Assembly: GCA_029261995.1 (NCBI GenBank)
Contig: JAJDAF010000018.1
Coordinates: forward strand, 62,001 to 126,000
DNA from: Candidatus Zhuqueibacterota bacterium
GTDB taxonomy: Bacteria > Zhuqueibacterota > Zhuqueibacteria > Oceanimicrobiales > Oceanimicrobiaceae
Direction: 5' to 3'
Length of the DNA stretch: 64,000 nucleotides
The notes under the pieces are model-generated. The model saw nothing but the letters and a program-made list of their open reading frames with translations. It made no database searches and was not told where the DNA came from. Shown piece after piece: positions 44,305 through 53,539 of this stretch (its first letter is position 1; each line of letters opens with the position of its first letter). Position numbers and translations under genes: made by a program.

Positions 44305-44510
44305 CCTACGATTGGGTTCGACAAGCTCACTCGCCAGGTTCACCGCCATGGCAATATGACGCGATCAACCCAGTGGTTTGCGCCGGCGGGCCAGGGCTTT
44401 TCACTTGACATTTTACACAAATGTCTCTATATTCTCCACATTTTGAAGCTGTAACCATTCCGATTCTCTTTAGTGCACGCCATCTTTTCTTCACAACATT
44501 AGGAGACACC

Positions 44511-45284
44511 ATGCAGGCCTTTATTGAAAAAATGAAGGATAGCGCCACCAAATCGCAAGTTTGGAAATCGATGTTTCGTCACAGCTACGAAGACACACCT
44601 CGCAATCGCTACCTGCAGGTTCTCGACAACGTCTGGCTGCATCTGCACCCGACGCGCATTCCCCGGCATGCTGGCGCCATTCGTTTCACATGGTGCATGG
44701 GCGGCATTACCTGGCTGCTGTTTCTTGTGACGGCTGTCACGGGCGTTCTGCTGATGTTTTACTACCGGCCGACCGCGGAATATGCTTTTAACGACATGAA
44801 GTATCTGGAATTTGACGTCCCGTTCGGCATGTTCCTGCGCAACATGCACCGCTGGGCCGCACATGGAATGGTGATCACCGTTTGGCTGCACATGTTCCGC
44901 GTCTTCCTCACAGGATCATACAAGCCGCCGCGGGAATTCAACTGGGTAGTTGGCGTCATTCTGTTGACCGTGACGCTCTTGCTGAGCTTCACCGGCTACC
45001 TGTTGCCGTGGGACCAACTCTCGATTTGGGCAGTTACCGTAGGCACAAACATGGCGCGCGCAACACCCCTGCTAGGCCACGAAGGCCCGTTCGGTCCGGA
45101 ACTCGGTATGCGTCCGGACAACGATGTGCGTTTCGTCTTGCTCGGCGGCACTCAGGTAGGTCCACCAACACTGCTAAGATTTTATGTTCTGCACTGCATT
45201 TTCCTGCCTATTTTTCTCTCCATTTTTTGCGCTGTGCACTTCTGGCGCATTCGAAAAGATGGCGGGATTTCAGGACCTCTATGA
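44511..45284 (+). CDS. Cytochrome b (b6-type, heme-ci cysteine present)
   Basis: 257 residues from ATG 44511 (AGGAGA upstream). The b-heme ligands are visible: [10 protein letters not shown] and [10 protein letters not shown] on helix B, and [11 protein letters not shown] and [13 protein letters not shown] on helix D. Cys62 in [14 protein letters not shown] matches the cysteine that binds heme ci in b6-type cytochromes, and [17 protein letters not shown] follows as in b6. [12 protein letters not shown] and the end GISGPL complete the family pattern. It oxidises quinol in the membrane together with subunit IV (45445). A stretch of 160 bp without a gene follows. Confidence 0.9.
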   Translation: MQAFIEKMKDSATKSQVWKSMFRHSYEDTPRNRYLQVLDNVWLHLHPTRIPRHAGAIRFTWCMGGITWLLFLVTAVTGVLLMFYYRPTAEYAFNDMKYLEFDVPFGMFLRNMHRWAAHGMVITVWLHMFRVFLTGSYKPPREFNWVVGVILLTVTLLLSFTGYLLPWDQLSIWAVTVGTNMARATPLLGHEGPFGPELGMRPDNDVRFVLLGGTQVGPPTLLRFYVLHCIFLPIFLSIFCAVHFWRIRKDGGISGPL

Positions 45285-45444
45285 TGCTGAAAGCGTGAGT
45301 ATGCCGTGCATACCGTGAGCCATCAAAGCGAAACAAGACAGCCTGTCCAGCTCCTGAATGAACCTGGACGCCAATATGCAATCTAACTGAAATATCGGGG
45401 TTCCGGCCTGAGGTCGGGGCACTCAAAGCAAAGCTAGGAGCGTT

Positions 45445-46323
45445 ATGGAAAACCTAATTCTAATTCTGAGCAAGCCGGACAATTTGCCGATTGCGATGAT
45501 GGTGGTGCTGCTTGGCTACTACACCCTGCTTTGGTGGCGGCAAGCAAGGAAGAACGATGGCATTATCTCCGACGGCCGCTATAGCGAATTGCAGGATGAG
45601 AACAATGACCGCATCTTCGTTTGGCCCTACCTGGTACGCATTGAGTTCCTGGCTGCCATCCTCGTTCTGCTTATCCTGACGGTCTGGTCGGTAGCTTTGG
45701 ATGCGCCGCTCGAGCATCCCGCCAATCCATCCAAGACGCCAAACCCGTCAAAAGCGCCGTGGTACTTTCTCGGCTTGCAGGAAATGCTGGTCTATTTTGA
45801 CCCATGGATTGCCGGCGTGATTTTCCCAACCCTGATCATCGTTGGCCTGATGGCCATTCCGTATATTGACAAGAACCCGAAGGGCAATGGCTACTACACC
45901 TGGATGGAGCGCAAATTTGCACTATCGACGTTTCTCTTCGGCTTTTTCGTGTTGTGGGTTGCATTAATCTTTGTTGGTACATTCCTGCGCGGACCGGGTT
46001 GGAATTTCTTCGCGCCCTGGGAAGCATGGGATCCCCACAAAGTTGTTGCCATGGTCAATGTCGATCTGCACCAGTACTTTGGCATTCGCAGTTCAGTTGT
46101 TGCGTTCCTGTTTGGCGGTTTCATCGTGACGGCTTATTTTTGCCTGGGCATCGTCTACTATTATTGGAAGAAAAACACTGACTTCATCAAAACCATGGGG
46201 GCTGCCCGGTTTGGCGTGATGGCCTTTCTGTTTCTCTGCATGATGGGACTGCCAATCAAGATGCTGTTGCGCTGGGCTTTCAATATCAAATATGTGTGGG
46301 TCACCCCGTGGTTCAACATCTAA
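45445..46323 (+). CDS. Cytochrome b subunit IV-like protein
   Basis: 292 residues with AGGAG before the ATG. Six hydrophobic helices. The quinol-site region reads KTPNPSKAPWYFLGLQEMLVY (first 20 residues given as PNPSKAPWYFLGLQEMLVYF), where the usual PEWY appears as APWY. Such variants are known in bacterial split-b complexes of the KAPWYFLGLQE type. FFAPWEAWDPHKV and a terminal YVWVTPW follow. It completes cytochrome b as the C-terminal half of the fused bc1 protein. Cotranscription with the octaheme cytochrome 69 bp downstream is likely. Confidence 0.88.
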   Translation: MENLILILSKPDNLPIAMMVVLLGYYTLLWWRQARKNDGIISDGRYSELQDENNDRIFVWPYLVRIEFLAAILVLLILTVWSVALDAPLEHPANPSKTPNPSKAPWYFLGLQEMLVYFDPWIAGVIFPTLIIVGLMAIPYIDKNPKGNGYYTWMERKFALSTFLFGFFVLWVALIFVGTFLRGPGWNFFAPWEAWDPHKVVAMVNVDLHQYFGIRSSVVAFLFGGFIVTAYFCLGIVYYYWKKNTDFIKTMGAARFGVMAFLFLCMMGLPIKMLLRWAFNIKYVWVTPWFNI

Positions 46324-46392
46324 TTCGCCTGGTTTTGCCAACGGCATACTTACTTACGAAAAACTAAGCCGACCAACGCAAAGGAGGACCTA

Positions 46393-49029
46393 GTGTCAAA
46401 GCGATCTCAAACCCCGGTGGAAGAAAGGGAATATGGCCACCTGTACCTAATTCTGGCCGGCTTGCTAGCGCTTTCCACTTTTTGGGCCATCTGGGATATG
46501 ATTCGCGAACGCGCGCCGTGGCAGCGCTACCAGATGGAGTTGAATGCCCAGGAAACGGCCAATCTCAGCGCAGACCTCGCCATCACGCAAGAAGACTTCG
46601 ATTTTGAGAGTGGCGAAGAATACGAGGAATTGCAGGCACAACTCGCTGAAGCTCAGTCGCAGCTCAAAGGCGAAGCCTACCAGGCGGTTCAGACTGAGCT
46701 GGCTCAGGCGGACGAACGCATTCAGGATGCCATGCAGGAGTATCGCTTTGCCAAGAGCGAATACGATGCGCTCTGGTATCGCTACAAACACGCGGACCAC
46801 GAGGGCCACAGCGAGGAGTTAGAGAGACTGCGACCGGAAGTTGATACTCTGAACCAGGAAGTAGCCGTGCTCAAAACTGGCTGGGATGAAGCAGAAGCGG
46901 CCAAGGTTGACATTGAAAAACGGATCGCCGAGCAGCGTGCGGAAATTGACCAACTGCAGGCGCAGGTGGCCGAAATGCGCAAACCGATCGTACAATTAGG
47001 CGACAAGATAGAGCGCATCGCGGATCGAAAAATCGCTATTGAACAGTTTGTCCTGGCCGACTTTGTTAAAGGCAATTTTCAGAGCTACCTCGACCGGGTC
47101 GATCGTTGCACCAGTTGTCACGTCAACGCCGATAAAGGTGGTTACGATGAGTATGAAGCGCCATTTCAATCCCACCCCAATCGTGAGGTGCTCTTAAAAA
47201 AACACCCGATCAACCAGTTCGGTTGTTCTCCCTGCCATGACGGTCAGGGCGAGGCCCTGCAAGACGACCCGGCGCACGGTTTCGCGGAGTTCTGGGACCA
47301 CCCCATTCTCGACCCGGAATGGCTCGAATCCGGCTGTAACAAATGCCATAACTCAGAGATGAAAGTTGAGCACGCCCCAGAATTGACCCGCGCCAAACGC
47401 ATGGTGTTCGACCTTGCGTGTTACGCCTGCCACGACATTGCCGGTTACGAAAAAGCTCGCAAAATCGGACCGCCGCTCAACAACATCACTAAGAAAACTG
47501 ATGCCCGCTTTATCTACCGCTGGGTGAGCGACACAAAGTCCTTCCGCCAACACACTCGCATGCCGAACCCACAGTTCGCAGACCAGGAAGCTATGGCAGT
47601 CACCGCTTACCTTAACAGTGTCAGCCAGGGCGGCGCCTATTCAGCACCAAAATCTCCACGCGGCGGTAGTGCCGGAAATGGTGAGAAGCTGGTTGAAAGC
47701 ATCGGCTGCAAGGGCTGCCACGTCGTTACCGAGCAAGACCGTGAGGTCCGCACCACGGATGTGACCTACGACATCGCGCCTGACCTCACAAAAATTGGCA
47801 GCAAGGTCAACCGGGATTGGCTCTACACCTGGATTCGCAATCCCAAACAATATCATCCGGGCTCAACCATGCCGCGGCTGCGACTGACGGACGCCGAGGC
47901 TCTGGACATCGTCGCCTATCTGATGAACCAGAAAGAAGCAAACCCGCCTGCGACAACCTTCAGGGAGTCAGAACTTGATTCGCCGGAGTTGATTGCAGAA
48001 GGCAAGTCCGTGATTCGCAACTTTGGCTGCCACGGCTGTCACGAGATAGAGGGCATGGAACGCGAAGGCAAAGTCAGCGTTTCGCTCAATGAATTCGGTG
48101 GCAAAGCTCACGACGAATTATTCTTTGGCGACGCCCTTGCACGCGGGCAGGTCGCGGACCAAACCTGGGATGCCTGGACGCTCGGTAAGATGCGCAACGC
48201 GAGGCTCTACGCCACCGAGGCAGTCATTCAGCGCATGCCTAACTTTGAGTTCAACGACGAAGACGCTCGCTCGCTCGCCATGCTTCTCAAAAGCTGGGAT
48301 GGCAGAGTCATCGGCAACAAGTACGTGCACGACACCGGCACCCTCGGCGAATCGATTGAGAAAGGCCGGCGACTGGTGCGCCAGTACAACTGTGTCGGCT
48401 GTCACATCGTAGAAGGGGAAGGCGGCTATATCCGGCCCACCATTGTCGAAGCCTTCAAAAAGAAAGGCAGCAGCAACGATGAAGCGCTTTCTTTTTCCCC
48501 GCCGGACTTGATTGGCGAAGGACGAAAAGTACAGCCGGACTGGCTCTTTCAGTTTCTCAAGAACCCAACGACTCAAATTCGACCCTGGGTCGATGTCCGC
48601 ATGCCAACGTTCGATTTTAATGACGAAGAAGTCAATGCACTTATCGAATATTTCCAGGCCCTGGAAGGCATAAGCAAACCGTTTAGCGAACTCGACATCG
48701 AGCTGACAACCACGGAAATGCGAGCTGCCGAAAAACTATTCTCAACCGATCTGCTCAGCTGTTTCAGTTGCCACCAGGTGGGCAACAAGAAACCACAGGG
48801 GCCGCCGTCTGGTTGGGCGCCAGACTTCCTGCTTGCCCCGGACCGCCTCAACCCCGAGTGGGTGTACGACTGGATCGCTGATCCACAGAAGCAGCAACCG
48901 GGTACAAAAATGCCTGGATTCTATCCTGACGCCGCTCCACCCGATGTGCTCGGCGGCGACCCGGACAAACAGATCCAGGCTCTGACCGACTATTTAATGA
49001 GCATTAGAAAATTTGCAGATAGACTTTAG
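46393..49029 (+). CDS. Octaheme cytochrome c with N-terminal anchor and long coiled coil
   Basis: 878 residues from GTG 46393 (AAGGAGG upstream). One helix (LYLILAGLLALSTFWAIWDM, 18-37) anchors the protein. Residues 70-215 are a coiled coil (EELQAQLAEAQSQLKG, LRPEVDTLNQEVAVLK, KRIAEQRAEIDQLQAQVAEM). Eight CxxCH heme sites follow at about 239, 278, 315, 343, 439, 546, 667 and 790. Several are followed by Met-containing segments (MPNPQF, TMPRLRL, MPTFDF, KMPGFYP), so some hemes are probably His/Met ligated in class-I-like domains. It likely accepts electrons from the cytochrome b complex. No family name is assigned. Confidence 0.85.
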   Translation: MSKRSQTPVEEREYGHLYLILAGLLALSTFWAIWDMIRERAPWQRYQMELNAQETANLSADLAITQEDFDFESGEEYEELQAQLAEAQSQLKGEAYQAVQTELAQADERIQDAMQEYRFAKSEYDALWYRYKHADHEGHSEELERLRPEVDTLNQEVAVLKTGWDEAEAAKVDIEKRIAEQRAEIDQLQAQVAEMRKPIVQLGDKIERIADRKIAIEQFVLADFVKGNFQSYLDRVDRCTSCHVNADKGGYDEYEAPFQSHPNREVLLKKHPINQFGCSPCHDGQGEALQDDPAHGFAEFWDHPILDPEWLESGCNKCHNSEMKVEHAPELTRAKRMVFDLACYACHDIAGYEKARKIGPPLNNITKKTDARFIYRWVSDTKSFRQHTRMPNPQFADQEAMAVTAYLNSVSQGGAYSAPKSPRGGSAGNGEKLVESIGCKGCHVVTEQDREVRTTDVTYDIAPDLTKIGSKVNRDWLYTWIRNPKQYHPGSTMPRLRLTDAEALDIVAYLMNQKEANPPATTFRESELDSPELIAEGKSVIRNFGCHGCHEIEGMEREGKVSVSLNEFGGKAHDELFFGDALARGQVADQTWDAWTLGKMRNARLYATEAVIQRMPNFEFNDEDARSLAMLLKSWDGRVIGNKYVHDTGTLGESIEKGRRLVRQYNCVGCHIVEGEGGYIRPTIVEAFKKKGSSNDEALSFSPPDLIGEGRKVQPDWLFQFLKNPTTQIRPWVDVRMPTFDFNDEEVNALIEYFQALEGISKPFSELDIELTTTEMRAAEKLFSTDLLSCFSCHQVGNKKPQGPPSGWAPDFLLAPDRLNPEWVYDWIADPQKQQPGTKMPGFYPDAAPPDVLGGDPDKQIQALTDYLMSIRKFADRL

Positions 49030-49065
49030 AGTCTAACAAACCCAAATAAACTCAGGAGGAAGCAA

Positions 49066-49842
49066 ATGAAGAAGGTTCTCAATCTTGCGATTTCGGCAGT
49101 CGCTTTGTCGTTAGTGTTTGCCTGCGGTGGAGGAGACGCCGGTGGTGACAAGCCTGCCAAAACGAGTAAGCGACCAAGAGCAGCGGCAGGCTATAAAGCC
49201 GGTCCGGTGACCGATGGTGGCGCCATCTCAGGTCGGGTGACTTTTGCAGGCGCCATTCCGAAGGTCAAGAAACTCGAAGTCACGAAAGACACCAATGTGT
49301 GCGGCAAACAAGCCCACTATGACGAATCCGTTCTTGTCTCGGACAATAACGGGCTGGCGAATGTCGTTGTCAAGATCACCAACATCACCGCTGGCAAGGA
49401 AATGGAAGCGGGCGACTACTTGCTCGACCAAAACGGATGTACATTTGAGCCGCATATCAGCATCGTTCCCGCGGGCTCACCACTGACCATTCGCAACAGC
49501 GACGGCATTTTGCACAACATTCATACTTTCGCTGAAGTTAATAAGTCGGTGAACGTTGCGCAGCCTGGTTTCAAGAAGACGATGCAGCAGACTTTCGAGA
49601 AGGCTGAGGTCGTTCGCATCGCCTGCGATGTTCACAACTGGATGACGGGTTACATCGCGGTCAGCGACCACCCTTACTACGCCATCACCGGTGCTGACGG
49701 CAGTTTCGAGATGACAGATGTTCCGGCCGGCACTTACACCATCGAATACTGGCAAGAAAGCCTTGGCACGCAAACCATGCAAGTCACGGTGGAAGCAGCC
49801 GCCACTGCCGACGGCAGCGCGGAGTACGCAGTCGGAAGCTAA
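49066..49842 (+). CDS. Cupredoxin-like lipoprotein with carboxypeptidase-regulatory-like domain
   Basis: 258 residues with AGGAGG before the ATG. The lipobox LVFAC is followed by a Gly-rich linker. A type-1-copper arrangement is visible: His150 or His153 in GILHNIHTF, then Cys187, His190 and Met193 in ACDVHNWMTGYIAV. The last 60 residues read as a Cna/CarboxypepD-like beta domain (GADGSFEMTDVPAGTYTIEY). It would carry electrons outside the membrane near the octaheme cytochrome 36 bp upstream. A non-metallated protein of the same fold remains possible. Confidence 0.7.
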   Translation: MKKVLNLAISAVALSLVFACGGGDAGGDKPAKTSKRPRAAAGYKAGPVTDGGAISGRVTFAGAIPKVKKLEVTKDTNVCGKQAHYDESVLVSDNNGLANVVVKITNITAGKEMEAGDYLLDQNGCTFEPHISIVPAGSPLTIRNSDGILHNIHTFAEVNKSVNVAQPGFKKTMQQTFEKAEVVRIACDVHNWMTGYIAVSDHPYYAITGADGSFEMTDVPAGTYTIEYWQESLGTQTMQVTVEAAATADGSAEYAVGS

Positions 49843-49862
49843 GCATCAATGCACCCATTTCA

Positions 49863-49900
49863 ACGGGCATGTTCTTCAATTTGAACATGCCCGTTTTTTT
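49863..49900 (+). terminator. Strong intrinsic terminator after the cytochrome operon
   Basis: ACGGGCATGTTC (49863-49874) pairs perfectly with GAACATGCCCGT (49883-49894) around an eight-base loop, followed by seven Ts. It closes the transcript of the cytochrome b to cupredoxin genes. Confidence 0.9.
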
Positions 49901-50009
49901 ATGCCAAACTTGTTGCCTGACACTCTCGTTTTGACTATCTTCATCCCGAATTCAACGCAGCAATCCCGGTTAGAACCCGGGCTCTGCAATCGTCTTGTGG
50001 GAAAAAAGA

Positions 50010-51029
50010 ATGGTCTGGAAATCAGTCGCTGCTTTGGCGGCCTTCGCTGCCGCGACCTATCTGATTTATACCTGGATTGACTCTCTGCCGGACGTCGCGA
50101 CGCAGTCGGCTCCGGATATCGTAGTCTCCGCGGCTGCAGGTGAGGAACTGTTCTGGGGAAAAGGTACCTGCCACGTATGCCACCGCATCGCAGAGCGTGG
50201 CTACGCTCTGCGCGGCCCCAACCTGGGTGATGGCGAAAACGGCATGCTCCTACCTCTGCGCGCCGTGCAACGCGCGGACAGTCTCGGACTTGATGGCCCG
50301 GTCGCCTACGTCGTGCAATCCATCGCACAACCCGGCGCCTTTGTTGTACCGGGCTTCAAGAACGAAATGCCGGAAGTCTACCGCGCACCGGTACGCCTGT
50401 TCCCGTCTGAGATCAAATCGATCGTGACCTACCTGATGAGCCTGGCCGGCGATACTCTTGCCACGGAAATCATGCTGCCCGATGTCCTCTACGCCGGCTA
50501 CCAATCTGACTCATCTGAGCCGGACTACCCCACAACCGGGGATGCCAGCGCAGGGCGAGATCTGTTTTTCGACCCGCACGGCGCCGCCGCCTGTGCTTCC
50601 TGCCACCTGGGTTTGGCGGCGGATGGCAGCCCGAAAGGTGACTCAGTCGGCCCTGATTTGACCGCCATCGCCAGCATCCGCCGCGGCAGCCATCTCTACT
50701 TAAAAATCGTCAAGCCGGATTCGAATATCGTGAGTGGCTATGAGCAAATGTTGCTCAAAACAAAAAATGGCCGAATGCTGGTTGGAATGATTGAAACCCA
50801 GGATAGCAGCATGGTCAGGCTGATCGACAGCAAGAAACAAATCACAAGCGTGGCCCGCGGCCAGATTGCCGCGCTTGTGCCACAAAACATCTCAATCATG
50901 CCGGGCAATCTGACCGAGTACCTCTCTGAAAATGAACTTGCTAACCTGCTAGCCTATCTCCTGACCTTGAACGGAAGCGAACGTACCGAACAAGATAGCA
51001 AGACGAAGTCAATCTCACCGTCGCACTAA
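50010..51029 (+). CDS. Membrane-anchored diheme cytochrome c
   Basis: 339 residues from ATG 50010 (an upstream in-frame TTG at 49995 is weaker). Anchor helix: VAALAAFAAATYLIYTWIDS. Heme 1 is CHVCH at about 54-58 in a cytochrome c domain with NEMPEVYRAPV as candidate Met ligand; heme 2 is CASCH at about 195-199. The second domain contains GDSVGPDLTAIASIRRGSHL, DSNIVSGYEQMLLKTKNG and a DUF-like KKQITSVARGQIAALVP, as in cytochromes with a heme-binding L-type domain of planctomycete style. It follows the operon terminator and probably has its own promoter. Confidence 0.82.
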   Translation: MVWKSVAALAAFAAATYLIYTWIDSLPDVATQSAPDIVVSAAAGEELFWGKGTCHVCHRIAERGYALRGPNLGDGENGMLLPLRAVQRADSLGLDGPVAYVVQSIAQPGAFVVPGFKNEMPEVYRAPVRLFPSEIKSIVTYLMSLAGDTLATEIMLPDVLYAGYQSDSSEPDYPTTGDASAGRDLFFDPHGAAACASCHLGLAADGSPKGDSVGPDLTAIASIRRGSHLYLKIVKPDSNIVSGYEQMLLKTKNGRMLVGMIETQDSSMVRLIDSKKQITSVARGQIAALVPQNISIMPGNLTEYLSENELANLLAYLLTLNGSERTEQDSKTKSISPSH

Positions 51030-51040
51030 GTTCGACGGCG

Positions 51041-51526
51041 TCAATCGTATGATTCTTCTTGTTCATACCCCTCTTCCTGCCCAGCATCATCTGAGATCGA
51101 ATCCGCCGGCACGGTTGCATGCACCCAGTCGCGCAGAATCTGACAATCCTGGTCAGAGAGCTTTGCTTCTGAATGCAGCGGCACATAAAACCACAACGGC
51201 ATTTCGCCCTCCTCTACTTCTTCCCAAATCTCTTCAAGCTTGTGCATCTGCCTTTTCTCGGGATATTGCTCCCAGGCCGAGAAATTGAGGTGCTCTCGCG
51301 CTTCTTCGACATCGTGCGCCACCAACCATGAGACCGGCGCCACATAAGCGTACCAGGGCCAGCGCGTCTGATGCGAATGACAATCGTAACAGGCCTTTTG
51401 CAGCACGGCCTGAACTTCCGGAGGCGGCGCGAGTCTGCCTTGTTCCGCAGGGTTGCTCCTTTCCACCGGGACGACTTGTATCACAATCAAAATCGCGACA
51501 AATGCATACAGGATCTTTTTGCCCAT
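51041..51526 (-). CDS. Haem-binding domain protein (single CxxCH)
   Basis: 161 residues. An N-terminal helix (KKILYAFVAILIVIQVVPV) anchors the protein. ACYDCHSHQTRWPWYAYVAP carries the single CxxCH of the haem-binding domain family (PF14376-type), followed by SWLVAHDVEEAREHLNFSAW and PLWFYVPLHSEAKLSDQDCQ. The acidic tail is unusual. It converges on the diheme cytochrome gene with 11 bp between them and probably also lies in the periplasm. Confidence 0.85.
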   Translation of the reverse strand: MGKKILYAFVAILIVIQVVPVERSNPAEQGRLAPPPEVQAVLQKACYDCHSHQTRWPWYAYVAPVSWLVAHDVEEAREHLNFSAWEQYPEKRQMHKLEEIWEEVEEGEMPLWFYVPLHSEAKLSDQDCQILRDWVHATVPADSISDDAGQEEGYEQEESYD

Positions 51527-51553
51527 AAGGTGCTTCTCCTCCTCTGTAAGTGG

Positions 51554-52303
51554 TTAACCCAGAAACAATTTGACAGCAAAAACAGCAACCGCGGCCATGA
51601 CGAACCAACGAATGAAACCATGTCCTTTTTCCACGACAACGCGGGTCGCAAGCCAGGCGCCGGTGGCGTTACCGACAGCCAGCACCATTCCCATCGCCCA
51701 ATCTACCTGGCCGTTGGCAACAAAAATGGCAAGGGCAAACGGCGTGAAAACCAGCACCACCAGCACTTTGAGCGCGTTGGTCTTGACCAAATCATATCCG
51801 ACCAGAGTCAAAGCGGTGATGATGAGAAAACCAATGCCGCCCTGGATAAAGCCGCCATAAATGCCAATAAGAAAGAAAGCGCCGCCGAGAATAAGCTTGC
51901 GGCGCAGACCAAACACCATTTCGTCCTTGAACTCCTTGTGAGTTGGCCCGAAAAAAGTGAGCGCGATCACCAACACCATGATCATTGCCAGCAGTCGCTT
52001 GAACAGCAGCTCATCGATATCCACGGCAATTTGCGCCCCGAGAACTGCCCCGAAAACGGCCGGGCCAGCAACCACCAGGATGATTCCCTTTGGAATAACC
52101 TGGAACTGGTGGAAGCGCGCTACCGCAAATACATTCTGTACAAGAATCGCAACGCGGTTGGTGCCATTGGCCATAACCGGCGGCAATCCAAGAAATATCA
52201 GGAAAGGCAGAGTCAGGAGAGAACCGCCGCCAGCCATGATATTTAGAAATCCAGCAACGGCGCCGAGCATCGCCAGGGCAATCAACTTAAGGACTTGTTC
52301 CAC
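51554..52303 (-). CDS. TauE/SafE-family permease
   Basis: 249 residues from GTG 52303; an upstream extension to 52363 overlaps the preceding lipoprotein gene. Eight hydrophobic helices; family motifs GAVAGFLNIMAGGGSLLTLP near the start and the second half GIYGGFIQGGIGFLIITALT, giving the two repeated halves with G-G-x-G. The family exports sulfite, sulfoacetate and other small organosulfur compounds, or acts in thiosulfate uptake. Substrate not known. The gene begins inside the intergenic gap of 10 bp after the lipoprotein stop. Confidence 0.85.
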   Translation of the reverse strand: MEQVLKLIALAMLGAVAGFLNIMAGGGSLLTLPFLIFLGLPPVMANGTNRVAILVQNVFAVARFHQFQVIPKGIILVVAGPAVFGAVLGAQIAVDIDELLFKRLLAMIMVLVIALTFFGPTHKEFKDEMVFGLRRKLILGGAFFLIGIYGGFIQGGIGFLIITALTLVGYDLVKTNALKVLVVLVFTPFALAIFVANGQVDWAMGMVLAVGNATGAWLATRVVVEKGHGFIRWFVMAAVAVFAVKLFLG

Positions 52304-52313
52304 AATCTCGCGC

Positions 52314-52730
52314 CTAGGACTTCTTAAGAAAGGTGTCGTAATTGCTGACCTTCCACGAGCCATCTTGCTTCATGGTCGTCAACACGACTTCGCGTTTGGT
52401 CTCCGCACCGCCGGGATTTTCGATGGTGATGTCGTAAACCAGGGTCACCGCATTCTCCGAGCGCTTCTGGCTGGTCACCAGCTCGTAGTCCAGAAAAGGC
52501 TTGGAGCTCGCCAGGTCGAGATTTGGCGTCATGCGCACGCTTTGCGTCAACTCGATCTCCTCACGCAATTTGTCCTCCGCAAGCCCTGAGCTGAGTTCGA
52601 GTGCGCCGCGCTGGTTCAATTCGATAAAATAGCGGAACAGGAACTCACCGGCAACACCCTCCGGTGAATTGGAATGGCCGCACGCCGCACTGAGCAGTAC
52701 AGCCGAAAAAATCAAGGCTCTAGCCGTCAT
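52314..52730 (-). CDS. Small putative lipoprotein
   Basis: 138 residues from ATG 52730. Lipobox LSAAC follows a short signal (LIFSAVLLSAAC). The mature part (GEFLFRYFIELNQRGALELS, VTLVYDITIENPGGAETKRE, QDGSWKVSNYDTF) resembles NTF2-like or DUF4878-type domains that carry small ligands. It overlaps the translational start of the TauE-type permease and is likely co-transcribed with it. Confidence 0.7.
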   Translation of the reverse strand: MTARALIFSAVLLSAACGHSNSPEGVAGEFLFRYFIELNQRGALELSSGLAEDKLREEIELTQSVRMTPNLDLASSKPFLDYELVTSQKRSENAVTLVYDITIENPGGAETKREVVLTTMKQDGSWKVSNYDTFLKKS

Positions 52731-53006
52731 TGGGTCTCGCTGTCGTTTGTTCGGTATCAAGTCTGAAGTTATGATTTTGCAGTCAAAATTCAATCAAAAA
52801 GATGCCTTGTGCAAAACACTTAGAGTTGATAAGGGCGGAGGCGTTGGCGACGCGTTTTGCCCAGAGACTTTGATCTCAGTCCTAATTTCGAGATCATTAA
52901 GTTCAACACAATAATAAGGTGGAAAGTTTGATTACAAATCACTACCCTGGGATGATGCCCAGAAATCATCTTAACTTTATTCGTTGACCAAATTAAGGAG
53001 AGAGTT

Positions 53007-53222
53007 ATGGCTGACAGCATTTACAAGGTTGTTGAGTTAGTCGGAACAAGTGATACCTCGTGGGAGCAAGCGGCCAAGAATGCTACTGAGACCGCCGGCA
53101 AAAGTCTTAAGGACTTGAGAATCGCCGAGATTACCAAGCTGGACATGAAGGTTGAGAACGGGAAAGTTGTCGCGTACCGTGCAAAAGTCAGCCTGTCCTT
53201 CAAATATGATACCGGCGATTAA
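53007..53222 (+). CDS. Dodecin
   Basis: 71 residues with AAGGAGAG before the ATG. The family pattern is complete: YKVVELVGTSDTSWEQAAKN, then ATETAGKSLKDLRIAEITKL and KVVAYRAKVSLSFKYDTGD. Dodecins form hollow dodecamers that bind flavins (FMN, FAD or riboflavin) or CoA and buffer them. A single-gene unit followed by a 17-bp inverted repeat. Confidence 0.95.
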   Translation: MADSIYKVVELVGTSDTSWEQAAKNATETAGKSLKDLRIAEITKLDMKVENGKVVAYRAKVSLSFKYDTGD

Positions 53223-53227
53223 TACCC

Positions 53228-53308
53228 AATCGTGCAAAGCGTTGGGCATGAAGTGACAATCGGCCATCGTCGATCGAACCTTTCATAGGCTCAACGCTTT
53301 GCACGATT
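53228..53308. repeat. 17-bp perfect inverted repeat after dodecin
   Basis: AATCGTGCAAAGCGTTG (53228-53244) and CAACGCTTTGCACGATT (53292-53308) are exact inverted repeats, separated by 47 bp. No T-run follows. It could be a transcript-stabilising stem, a processing site or the ends of a small mobile element. Confidence 0.75.
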
Positions 53309-53539
53309 GCTGCCTTAGAGATTCGAAAGTTCTTCTCTGGCAAATGCAACGTGCTTTGAGACTTTTCTCCTGACGGTACTGACTGCATAGCCGGTTCTCC
53401 TTTTGGGCTGAGCGGGAAACAGAGAAAGCCTGACCTCACTGCGCTTCATGCACGTGCTGCAAGGCAGTATTGATGCAACACAAAATCCGATTATTCTGAC
53501 TCCCGCTCGATTCGAACGTCTGTGAACAAGGAAGCGGTC

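Noticed and set aside
45285-45444. Missing Rieske or c-type gene between cytochrome b and subunit IV
   Set aside because: All frames are interrupted; no Cys/His motif is visible.
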